64,000 nt of DNA, taken from NCBI GenBank assembly GCA_024684175.1, contig JAIKXJ010000040.1, forward strand, positions 1 to 64,000, in the 5' to 3' direction. Below are positions 34,732 to 42,858 of this stretch, piece by piece (within the stretch, counting starts at the first letter, position 1; the number at the start of each line of letters is the position of its first letter). Position numbers and translations under genes: made by a program. The notes under the pieces were generated by a model. It was not told the origin of the DNA and did not search any database. It was given only the letters and a program-made list of their open reading frames with translations. Source of the DNA: Erysipelotrichaceae bacterium (GTDB lineage Bacteria; Bacillota_I; Bacilli_A; Erysipelotrichales; Erysipelotrichaceae).

Positions 34732-34752
34732 GGAGTTTTAAACACATAAGAA

Positions 34753-37038
34753 ATGTTAGTCATACCGGTTTATAATATGCTTCTGCTTCCCGAAGCAAAT
34801 CTTTATTTTCAGCTCGAAGAGCTGCGGAAGATCTCCGGAAGCAAGACCATCGCCTTGAATGAGAAGACGATCGTCATCCTGGCCAAGGAGAAGCTCGATC
34901 TCAAATCTTTGACGGAAGACAGTTTTTATCCGATCGGCGTCGTGGGTTATATCTCCGACATCCGTGAGGGCTTCGTCACCGTCTCTTTACAATACCGCAT
35001 CAACCTGGAGAACGTCTTCATCAATCCGGATCATACGATCAAACTCTCCATTTCCAGAAGAAGTGAGATCGAAGATCTTGATGAGAGCGGGAAACGGGAA
35101 AAACTCAAGGACCTGATCGCCGAGATGAAGAAGTACGCTTCCGGTTTTGACTGGGGCAAGGCGGCCGATGTCTACATCGATCAGGTGGATTCGATCAATA
35201 TGGCCATCTGCATGATGGCACCCTGGCTCAAGCTCAACAACGAGGAACGTTATGAGCTTCTGAAGGAAGACTCCGTTGCGAAGCGGACGCAGATGATCGA
35301 AAAGATCATGTATGAATTCTTGGAGGTCGGCAGGATCACCAACGAAGCTACCTCTTCCCAGCAGAAAGAGTACCAGCAGATGTACCGCGAACAGGCGATC
35401 AAACGCCAGATGGAACACCTGCAGAAGGAACTCGATGATATGCATCCGGAGAACGTTTCGGATGTGCAGAAATTCGAAAAGAAGATCGCCGAGTCCGGCA
35501 TGAACGACACGGCGCGCAAAGAAGCGGAAAAAGTCCTCAACCGTCTGCGTCAGGAAGGGCAGCAGTCGGTGGAATCCGGCATCCTTTATGATTATCTGGA
35601 TTTCGTGACCTCACTGTCCTGGAAGAAAGAAGAGCCGAGGAACATCGATCTCAACAAAGCCAGGGCGATCCTGGACGAAGACCACTACGGTCTGAGTAAG
35701 GTCAAAGACCGAGTCATACAGCAGATCGCCGTGATGAATCTCAAGAAGCAGCAGTCCGGTTCGATCTTGCTGTTCGTCGGTGCCCCGGGTACCGGCAAGA
35801 CCTCGATCGGCAGATCCATCGCCAGAGCCCTGGGCAGGGAATATGTCCGCGTGTCTTTGGGCGGTGTCCACGACGAGTCGGATATCCGCGGCCACAGGCG
35901 GACGTACATCGGCGCGATGCCCGGACGCATCATGGACGGCATCCAGAAGTCCGGTGTTTCCAATCCGGTCATGGTGCTCGATGAAGTGGACAAACTTTCC
36001 GCTTCCTATAACGGATCGCCGGCTTCCGCCTTACTGGAAGTCCTGGATCCCGAACAGAACAACACGTTCACCGATCATTACATGAACGTTCCGTACGACC
36101 TGTCGGATGTCTTGTTCATCTGTACGGCCAATTCCGTCGATACGATCCCCGAGCCGCTGCTGAACCGTATGGAAGTCATACAGTTCAATGGCTATACGCC
36201 GATCGAAAAGAAACAGATCGCATTGAAGCACCTGGTCCCGAAGTCCATGGAAGCCATGGGCATCCGGGAAGAGCAGCTGATCTTTACCGAAGAAGGCATC
36301 GAGACGCTGATCGACGAGTATACCGGAGAAGCCGGTGTGCGCGGTCTGCGCAAACAGATCGATACCTTATGCAGGATGATGGCGGTCGATGTCGCCAAAG
36401 ATCCGGATACCGTCTATACGGTCGATAAGGAAAAGGTCCGTGAACTTCTCTCCGGCCATCCGATCTTACGCAGTCAGGTCCTGGACGATGCCCGCCCGGG
36501 CGTCGTGACCGGTCTGGCCTGGACACCGGCCGGCGGGGAGATCTTGTATATCGAGACCCTGCTGACCAAGGGAAAGGGCGAACTGATCATCACCGGACAG
36601 CTGGGCGATGTCATGAAGGAATCGGCTTTGATCGCGCTGTCTCTGGTCAAGGAGCTTTTCCCGGAAGAATGCGAGAAGCTCAAGGATCATGACTTACATA
36701 TCCACGTGCCTTCCGGTGCCGTGCCGAAAGACGGTCCTTCCGCCGGCATCACGCTGACGACTGCTCTGGCATCGCTGTTCAGCGGAAAGAAAGTCGATCC
36801 GCAGATCGCGATGACCGGCGAAGTGGCCTTAAGAGGTACGGTCGAACCGATCGGCGGTCTCAATGAGAAACTGATGGCTGCCCAAAGAGCCGGTGTGAAG
36901 AAGGTCTTCATTCCCAAAGACAACGTCACCGATCTCAAGGATGTGGCCGAAGAAGTGAAAGAAAAACTGCAGATCACAGCCGTACAAAACGTCACGGACG
37001 TACTGAAGGAAACAGGGATCCTTCCAACAGCGGATTAA
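34753..37038 (+). CDS. lon: ATP-dependent protease Lon (LonA)
   Basis: A 761-residue AAA+ protease. It has an N-terminal substrate domain, a coiled-coil segment around residues 190-260, Walker A GAPGTGKTS (343-351), MVLDEVDKL Walker B, and the protease domain with the Ser663-Lys706 dyad (KDGPSAGITLT; GGLNEKLMAAQRAG). The nearest AGGAG is 17 bases before ATG 34753 with an in-frame stop in between, so translation initiation may be weak or use another mechanism. Being downstream of spx and tetR suggests stress-linked expression. Confidence 0.96.
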   Translation: MLVIPVYNMLLLPEANLYFQLEELRKISGSKTIALNEKTIVILAKEKLDLKSLTEDSFYPIGVVGYISDIREGFVTVSLQYRINLENVFINPDHTIKLSISRRSEIEDLDESGKREKLKDLIAEMKKYASGFDWGKAADVYIDQVDSINMAICMMAPWLKLNNEERYELLKEDSVAKRTQMIEKIMYEFLEVGRITNEATSSQQKEYQQMYREQAIKRQMEHLQKELDDMHPENVSDVQKFEKKIAESGMNDTARKEAEKVLNRLRQEGQQSVESGILYDYLDFVTSLSWKKEEPRNIDLNKARAILDEDHYGLSKVKDRVIQQIAVMNLKKQQSGSILLFVGAPGTGKTSIGRSIARALGREYVRVSLGGVHDESDIRGHRRTYIGAMPGRIMDGIQKSGVSNPVMVLDEVDKLSASYNGSPASALLEVLDPEQNNTFTDHYMNVPYDLSDVLFICTANSVDTIPEPLLNRMEVIQFNGYTPIEKKQIALKHLVPKSMEAMGIREEQLIFTEEGIETLIDEYTGEAGVRGLRKQIDTLCRMMAVDVAKDPDTVYTVDKEKVRELLSGHPILRSQVLDDARPGVVTGLAWTPAGGEILYIETLLTKGKGELIITGQLGDVMKESALIALSLVKELFPEECEKLKDHDLHIHVPSGAVPKDGPSAGITLTTALASLFSGKKVDPQIAMTGEVALRGTVEPIGGLNEKLMAAQRAGVKKVFIPKDNVTDLKDVAEEVKEKLQITAVQNVTDVLKETGILPTAD

Positions 37039-37055
37039 GTTCCGCTGTTTTTGTT
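37026..37055 (+). terminator. Terminator of tetR-spx-lon
   Basis: Stem AACAGCGGA / TCCGCTGTT followed by a T-run; the lon stop codon lies in the loop. Confidence 0.88.
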
Positions 37056-37117
37056 TTGGGGTGCTTCAGAAACAGCGGTTTTGTGAAATAATAATAGTGA
37101 TTGCGGGAGGTTGTATC

Positions 37118-37765
37118 ATGGCGTCTTTTCAAGCGGAATGGTTATTGAGGGTCTTATGTTCGGTCCTGATCGGTTCTATGATCGGTCACGAGCGTCACAG
37201 GCAGTCAAAGAGTGCCGGTATCCGTACGCACGCGATCGTGGCGATGGCCTCGTGTCTGGTGATGCTGGTATCGAAATATGCGTTTGCCGATTCGCTGAAA
37301 AACGATCCTGCCAGGCTCGCGGCATCGGTCGTATCCGGTGTCGGTTTCCTGGGCGCCGGGATCATCTTCATGCAGAACGGTTCGACCCACGGACTGACGA
37401 CGGCCGCCGGTGTTTGGGCGACATCCGCCATCGGTCTGACCTTCGGTGCCGGGATGTATGAACTCGGCTTTTTCTGCGGGATCCTGATGTATCTGATCGC
37501 GACGCAGTTCCAGAGGGCGTTCAGCTATACTCCGCCGTATTCCACGATATCCATCGTGATCCGGATGAACAAAAACGGTTCGCCCCGTCAGGTCAATGAC
37601 ATCCTGCTGAAGATGGGCTTCAATCACTCGGAAAACAAAGTCCTTCAAAGCGAAGAAGGCTGGGATATCGCGACGACGGTCAGCACCAACAAAGACCTGG
37701 TCCCTTCGACATTCATCGAAGACCTGAAGAAAGAAGAGAACGTCATCGACGTAATCTGTAAATGA
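37118..37765 (+). CDS. MgtC/SapB-family membrane protein
   Basis: A 215-residue protein with about five membrane spans and a C-terminal cytosolic domain. Family blocks are GSMIGHERHRQSKSAGIRTH and GVGFLGAGIIF with GLTTAAGVWATSAIGL. Family members inhibit or tune membrane ATPases and magnesium or phosphate homeostasis; the exact role here is unknown. I start at ATG 37118 behind GGGAGG, not at the longer upstream start. The stop is 11 bases before the exporter operon, so it may be co-transcribed. Confidence 0.9.
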   Translation: MASFQAEWLLRVLCSVLIGSMIGHERHRQSKSAGIRTHAIVAMASCLVMLVSKYAFADSLKNDPARLAASVVSGVGFLGAGIIFMQNGSTHGLTTAAGVWATSAIGLTFGAGMYELGFFCGILMYLIATQFQRAFSYTPPYSTISIVIRMNKNGSPRQVNDILLKMGFNHSENKVLQSEEGWDIATTVSTNKDLVPSTFIEDLKKEENVIDVICK

Positions 37766-37776
37766 GAGGAAAGATT

Positions 37777-38193
37777 ATGGAGAAATCGATTTTCAGAGAG
37801 AAAAAGATCGAAGAGCTCAATTCTCCCGATGAGCTGAACGAATATCTGAAGGTGACCTCGCCTTCGGTCGGGCTGGTCATGGCGGCGGTCATCGTACTGC
37901 TGGCCGGGATGATCGTCTGGGCTTGCGTCGGCGAGATCCGGACAGAGACCGGCGCCAAGGCACAGGTGCAGGGCAATGAAGTGACGGTCTATGTGACCGG
38001 TGAGCGGGCTGCTCTTCTGGACAAAGGCGATCTCATCGAGATCGAAGGCGAAAGTGTGAAAGTTACGAAAACGGAATTCGATGAATACGGCCGTGCCGTC
38101 GGCAAGGCCGTTGTCAATAATATAAAAGAAGGAAGTTATGAAGTGAAGGTGATCGTCGAATCGATCCGGCCGATCAGTTTCCTGTTCCGGTGA
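37777..38193 (+). CDS. Very short HlyD-like subunit of an NHLM-type export system
   Basis: A 138-residue protein with one membrane span (about residues 31-50). The N-terminus IFREKKIEELNSPDELNEYL followed by KVTSPS matches the start of NHLM bacteriocin-system secretion proteins (HlyD/membrane-fusion family). The C-terminus IVESIRPISFLFR matches their end. The usual coiled-coil hairpin and lipoyl domain (roughly 200 residues) are missing, leaving a small beta domain. The reading frame is intact, so this is a compact form rather than a pseudogene. Starts behind GAGAGGAAAG; upstream of two exporter ABC genes. Confidence 0.65.
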   Translation: MEKSIFREKKIEELNSPDELNEYLKVTSPSVGLVMAAVIVLLAGMIVWACVGEIRTETGAKAQVQGNEVTVYVTGERAALLDKGDLIEIEGESVKVTKTEFDEYGRAVGKAVVNNIKEGSYEVKVIVESIRPISFLFR

Positions 38194-38195
38194 TC

Positions 38196-40373
38196 ATGAG
38201 CGAGAAGATAAAACGGCCGATCAACAAAGGATTTGCCAAAGTGCCCGTCTTCATACAGATGGAGGCTTTGGAATGCGGCGCGACCTGTCTGACGATGATC
38301 CTGGCCTACTATGACAAGTGGATGCCGCCGGAACAGGTGCGGGTCGACTGTGGCGTTTCCAGAGACGGTTCCAATGCGAAAAATCTGCTCAAGGCCGCCA
38401 GGAACTACGGCCTGAACGCCAACGGTTACCGCTTCGAACCGGAAAGCCTGAAAAACGAGGGGAGCTTCCCGTGCATCGTCCACTGGGATTTCAATCACTT
38501 CGTCGTCTGTGACGGTTTCAAAGGCAACAAGGTGATGATCAACGATCCGGCCAGAGGCCGCATCAAGATCTCAATGGAAGAGTTCGACCGTGCTTTTACC
38601 GGCGTCGCACTGCTGATGGAGCCGTCGGAAGCTTTCCAGAGAGAAGGCAAGCGCAAGTCCGTCTTATCATTTGCGATGAAACGTCTGCAGGGTTCCAAGG
38701 CGGCCGTCATTTTCGTCATGGCCACCAGCATCATCTCTTATCTGTTCTCGATCATCAACCCGATGATGTCGCAGATCTTCATCGACCGTCTGCTTTCGGG
38801 AAGGAACAGGGAATGGCTGCTGCCGTTCATCGCGATCATGTCGTTTTTGGCGGTACTGCAGATCCTGGTGCGTCTGATCTCGGCCTTATATTCCCTCAAG
38901 ATCGACGGCAAGATGTCGGTCGTGGGATCTTCTTCTTATATGTGGGGCCTTCTGAAGAAGCCGATGGAATTCTTCTCACAGAGGATGACCGGCGACCTTT
39001 TACGAAGGAAGGACACCAACGAGACCATCTCCCAGACTTTGGTCAATGTATTGGCACCGCTGCTCTTGAACGGAGTGATGCTGGTATTCTACCTGGGTGT
39101 CATGATCAAAAAATCGCTGCTTCTGACAGCCATCGGTGTGGCGACGCTGCTGGTCAACCTGCTGGCGTCCAATTATATCTCGATGAAGCGCGTCGATCTG
39201 ATGCGCATACAGCTGCGCGATGCGGGCAATCTTTCTTCCACCTTGATCAACGGCATCTCGATGATCGAAACGATCAAGGCTTCCGGTGCCGAGAGCGGCT
39301 ACTTCCGCAAGTGGGCCGGCTATCAGGCTTCGGTCAACAGCCAGAGCGTCTCTTACGGCAAACAGGACGCTTATCTCAATCTGATCCCGTCGATCCTGTC
39401 GATGCTGGCGGAATATGCCGTCTTGTTTTTAGGCGTTTTGTATACGATGCGCGGCGAATTCTCTCTGGGTTCCATCATGATGTTCCAGGGCGTCTTAAGT
39501 TCCTTCATGGCACCGGCGATGTCGCTGGTCAACGCTTCCCAGACCATTCAGGAGATGCGCACTGACATGGAGAGGATCGAAGATGTCATGAATTATCCCG
39601 ACGATCCTTACGTCAAGGAAAAGCGGGTCATTGAAATGGAAAGCTACCGGAAGCTTTCCGGCAACATCGAGCTGAAGAACGTCACGTTCGGTTACTCGAG
39701 ACTGGCCGAACCTTTGATCCGCGATTTTTCGATGACCATCAAACAGGGCTCGCGCGTCGCTTTCGTCGGCGCTTCCGGATGCGGAAAATCCACATTGGCC
39801 AAGCTGATCTCCGGCCTGCAGAAACCGTGGAGCGGCGAGATCCTTTTTGACGGGAAACACATCGATGAGATCGACCGCAGCGTCTTTACCGGTTCGCTGG
39901 CAGCCGTCGATCAGGACATCATCCTGTTTGAAGACAGCATTTCCGAAAACATCAAGCTGTGGGATGAGACCATCGAAGATTTCGAAATGATCCTGGCAGC
40001 CAACGATGCGCAGATCCACGAAGACATCATGAAGCGCGAAGGCGGCTACCGCCGCAGACTTGCCGAAGGCGGCAAGGACTTTTCCGGCGGCCAGCGGCAG
40101 CGGATCGAGATCGCTCGGGCACTGGCACAGGATCCGACGATCATCATCCTGGATGAAGCCACATCGGCTCTGGATGCCAAGACCGAATACGAAGTGGTCA
40201 AGGCGATCAAAGACCGCGGCATCACCTGCATCGTCATCGCCCACCGTCTTTCGACGATCCGCGACTGCGATGAGATCGTCGTCCTGGATCACGGCGTGGC
40301 GGCGGAACGCGGCACACACGATGAACTATACGCTAAGAACGGCTTATATGCCGAACTGATCTCGAGTGAATAG
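38196..40373 (+). CDS. NHLM-type peptidase-containing ABC exporter (C39 peptidase/permease/ATPase)
   Basis: A 725-residue exporter. The N-terminal C39 peptidase has its catalytic set: Gln21, Cys27 (QMEALECGATCLTMIL), His101 (NHFVV) and Asp117 (NDPARG). It would cut a leader peptide after a double-glycine-type site. Five or six membrane spans follow, then an ATPase with FVGASGCGKSTL, FSGGQRQRIEIARA and IIILDEATSALD. The sequence agrees with the peptidase-bearing ABC component of NHLM bacteriocin systems. ATG 38196 is preferred; GTG 38190 overlaps the previous stop. Confidence 0.88.
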   Translation: MSEKIKRPINKGFAKVPVFIQMEALECGATCLTMILAYYDKWMPPEQVRVDCGVSRDGSNAKNLLKAARNYGLNANGYRFEPESLKNEGSFPCIVHWDFNHFVVCDGFKGNKVMINDPARGRIKISMEEFDRAFTGVALLMEPSEAFQREGKRKSVLSFAMKRLQGSKAAVIFVMATSIISYLFSIINPMMSQIFIDRLLSGRNREWLLPFIAIMSFLAVLQILVRLISALYSLKIDGKMSVVGSSSYMWGLLKKPMEFFSQRMTGDLLRRKDTNETISQTLVNVLAPLLLNGVMLVFYLGVMIKKSLLLTAIGVATLLVNLLASNYISMKRVDLMRIQLRDAGNLSSTLINGISMIETIKASGAESGYFRKWAGYQASVNSQSVSYGKQDAYLNLIPSILSMLAEYAVLFLGVLYTMRGEFSLGSIMMFQGVLSSFMAPAMSLVNASQTIQEMRTDMERIEDVMNYPDDPYVKEKRVIEMESYRKLSGNIELKNVTFGYSRLAEPLIRDFSMTIKQGSRVAFVGASGCGKSTLAKLISGLQKPWSGEILFDGKHIDEIDRSVFTGSLAAVDQDIILFEDSISENIKLWDETIEDFEMILAANDAQIHEDIMKREGGYRRRLAEGGKDFSGGQRQRIEIARALAQDPTIIILDEATSALDAKTEYEVVKAIKDRGITCIVIAHRLSTIRDCDEIVVLDHGVAAERGTHDELYAKNGLYAELISSE

Positions 40374-40384
40374 AAAGGAGTCTC

Positions 40385-42604
40385 ATGGGCTGGTTTGATG
40401 AACAGATAAAGACCCGCAAACTGTCGGATCAGGAGATCCTGGAAGACTCCTTCATGAAACTGGCGTCGTCCGTTTTAGGCACGCGCCTTTCCCAGAGATC
40501 CCAGTCTCAGCGTTATCCGACCAAGGAAGCGATCGATGATATCTTGAAGTTCTATCATCTCAAGCCGGCAGAGATCGACGAAGAGATGAAACAGATCGTC
40601 GATCAGCTGGACACCTTCTTAAGACCGCACGGCATCATGTACCGTTCCGTCCGTCTCAAGAAAGGTTTCTATAAGGATTCCGTCGGTCCGATCCTGGCAC
40701 TGGACAAGGAAACGCAGAAAGCGGTCGCTTTACTTCCGGGTGCTTTCTCCGGCTATGCTTTCAGCGATCCGGCGAGCGGAAGAAAAGAAAAAGTCAAGGC
40801 AGGAAACGAAGGCCGTTTTGAAGAAGACGCCTATTGTTTCTACCGGCTTTTGCCGCTGAAAAAACTGAATGTTGCCGATCTGCTTCTGTATATGAAAGAC
40901 TGCATCGCGGTCAACGATCTGGTCTATATCGGTCTGATGTCTCTGGCCGTGACCTTTTCGGGCATGTTGATCACGCGTCTGACCAATCTGCTGACCGGAC
41001 CGGTCTTGCGCAGCGGTGATCTGTCCGCTTTGTATGCGGCCATGTTTTTCATGATCTGTGCGGGGGTCTCTTCCAAGTTGATCTCGATCCTGAATGCGCA
41101 GATCAATTCGCGCTTAAGCATGAAGGCTTCCCTCAGCGTGCAGGCGGCCGTCATGATGCGGATCCTGTCTTTACCGGCTTCCTTCTTCCGCAAGTATTCG
41201 TCCGGCGAACTGTTCAAACGTTCTTCGAGCATCAGTCAGCTTTGCGATATGCTGCTGAGTTCGGTCTTTACCGGCGGCGTGGCTTCTTTGATGTCCCTGC
41301 TGTACGTCGGCCAGATCTTCAAATATGCGCCGAAGCTCGTCGGTCCTTCGCTGCTCATTGTCTTTCTGACGGTCGGCCTCTCGGTGATCACCGGCCTCGT
41401 GCAGGTCTCCGTCAGCAAGCGCCGCATGGAGCTTTCGGCCAAGGAATCCGGCATGTCCTTCTCCCTTCTTTCCGGCATTCAGAAGATCCGGGTATCGGGC
41501 AGTGAGAAACGGGCATTCGCCAAATGGGCAGATGTCTACGCCAAACAGGCAGCCTATTCCTACGATCCGCCGTTCCTCATCCGCTTCAAGAACGTTATCA
41601 CATTGGCGGTCTCCCTGTTCGGAACGATCCGTCTGTATCATCTTGCGGTGACTTCGGGCATGGATGCGTCGTCGTATTTTGCCTTCAATTCCGCCTATGC
41701 GATGGTCATGGGCACCTTCTCTTCGCTGGCTCAGCTCCTGATGAGCTTCGCACAGATCTCACCGGTCCTGGAGATGGCCAAGCCGATCCTGAACGAAGTG
41801 CCGGAAGCGGCGGAAGACAAGGAAGTGATCAAGTCGCTTTCGGGCAACATCGAGATGAGCCACGTCTCTTTCCGTTATGAAGACAGTCAGGACTACGTGA
41901 TCGACGACCTCTCGCTCAACATCAAGGCCGGCGACTATGTCGCGATCGTCGGCAAGACCGGCTGCGGCAAGTCGACGCTGATCCGCCTGCTGCTGGGCTT
42001 TGAGACCCCGGAAAAAGGAGCGATCTATTACGACAAGAAAGATCTGCGCAAGATCGATCCGGTCTCCCTCAGAAAGAAGATCGGTACCGTCACGCAGAAC
42101 GGCGATCTGTTCAGCGGCGACATCTATTCCAATATCGCCATCTGTGCACCCGGACTGCCGATGGATGAAGCGTGGAAGGCAGCGGAGACGGCCGGGATCG
42201 CCGAAGACATCAAGGCGATGCCGATGGGCATGTTCACGATGATCTCGGAAGGAGCCAGGGACATCTCCGGCGGTCAGAAGCAGCGCCTGATGATCGCAAG
42301 AGCGATCGCACCGAGACCGCGGATCCTGATCTTCGATGAGGCAACTTCCGCTTTGGACAACAAGACGCAGAAACAGGTCTCCGAGGCACTCGATCAGCTC
42401 AAGTGCACCCGCATCGTCATCGCTCACCGTCTTTCCACGATCCGTCACTGCAACAGGATCTTATTGCTGGAAGGCGGGAAGATCATCGATGAAGGCACCT
42501 ATGAGGAACTGATCGAAAGAAGCCCGTTCTTCGCCGAACTCGTGAAACGCCAAAGACTCGACCTTCCGGCAGATGATAAAAACAAGGACAGTTCCCAAGT
42601 ATAG
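40385..42604 (+). CDS. NHLM-type second ABC exporter subunit (permease/ATPase, no peptidase)
   Basis: A 739-residue protein. Its N-terminal 170 residues are a non-peptidase domain of the kind seen in the partner ABC protein of NHLM systems (YRSVRLKKGFYKDSVGPILAL; VALLPGAFSGY). Then come membrane spans and an ATPase with VGKTGCGKSTLIRLLLG, ISGGQKQRLMIARAI and ILIFDEATSALDN. It lies 11 bases after the peptidase ABC gene behind AAAGGAG. The two probably form a heterodimeric exporter. Confidence 0.88.
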   Translation: MGWFDEQIKTRKLSDQEILEDSFMKLASSVLGTRLSQRSQSQRYPTKEAIDDILKFYHLKPAEIDEEMKQIVDQLDTFLRPHGIMYRSVRLKKGFYKDSVGPILALDKETQKAVALLPGAFSGYAFSDPASGRKEKVKAGNEGRFEEDAYCFYRLLPLKKLNVADLLLYMKDCIAVNDLVYIGLMSLAVTFSGMLITRLTNLLTGPVLRSGDLSALYAAMFFMICAGVSSKLISILNAQINSRLSMKASLSVQAAVMMRILSLPASFFRKYSSGELFKRSSSISQLCDMLLSSVFTGGVASLMSLLYVGQIFKYAPKLVGPSLLIVFLTVGLSVITGLVQVSVSKRRMELSAKESGMSFSLLSGIQKIRVSGSEKRAFAKWADVYAKQAAYSYDPPFLIRFKNVITLAVSLFGTIRLYHLAVTSGMDASSYFAFNSAYAMVMGTFSSLAQLLMSFAQISPVLEMAKPILNEVPEAAEDKEVIKSLSGNIEMSHVSFRYEDSQDYVIDDLSLNIKAGDYVAIVGKTGCGKSTLIRLLLGFETPEKGAIYYDKKDLRKIDPVSLRKKIGTVTQNGDLFSGDIYSNIAICAPGLPMDEAWKAAETAGIAEDIKAMPMGMFTMISEGARDISGGQKQRLMIARAIAPRPRILIFDEATSALDNKTQKQVSEALDQLKCTRIVIAHRLSTIRHCNRILLLEGGKIIDEGTYEELIERSPFFAELVKRQRLDLPADDKNKDSSQV

Positions 42605-42609
42605 ACAAG

Positions 42610-42631
42610 AAAGCTCCCGACGGAGCTTTTT
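42610..42631 (+). terminator. Terminator of the exporter operon
   Basis: Stem AAAGCTCC / GGAGCTTT with loop CGAC and T-run. Confidence 0.88.
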
Positions 42632-42640
42632 GTGTGAGCC

Positions 42641-42687
42641 TGTTACAAATCCGTAACAATTGTCATCATCGTATCCACACAAAATAT
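42641..42687 (+). promoter_or_regulatory. Promoter with flanking palindrome upstream of the Cys-ribbon repeat protein
   Basis: TTGTCA (42660-42665), 16-bp spacer and AAATAT (42682-42687) form a plausible promoter. The inverted repeat TGTTAC-aaatcc-GTAACA (42641-42658) abuts the -35 and may be a regulator site. Confidence 0.45.
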
Positions 42688-42717
42688 GAGAAGATAAAAG
42701 AAAGAAGAGGCAGATCA

Positions 42718-42858
42718 ATGAACGATCCTCCCGGTCCGAAAAGACGGGAAGATTTTTGTCGTTTCTGTATAAGGGGGAAGATGTATGAAAAAGACCTTGA
42801 TCAGATTCTTTATCCTGCTTGTCACTTTCACATGTTTTTCTTATGCGGTCTACTTTGA
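42718..42858 (+). CDS. Possible 46-residue Cys-containing upstream ORF
   Basis: ATG 42718 has a good ribosome binding site (AAGAAGAGG, seven bases away). The peptide begins MNDPPGPKRREDFCRFCIRG and its last 74 bases overlap the next gene in another frame. It could be a leader peptide that controls translation of the gene at 42785, or a small protein. It lacks a Gly-Gly leader site, so it is a poor candidate for exporter cargo. Confidence 0.3.
   Translation: MNDPPGPKRREDFCRFCIRGKMYEKDLDQILYPACHFHMFFLCGLL

Noticed and set aside
42718..42858. 46-codon ORF as the cargo peptide of the NHLM-type exporter
   Set aside because: It has no Gly-Gly cleavage site or NHLP-type leader and overlaps the next gene out of frame; listed only as a possible upstream ORF.
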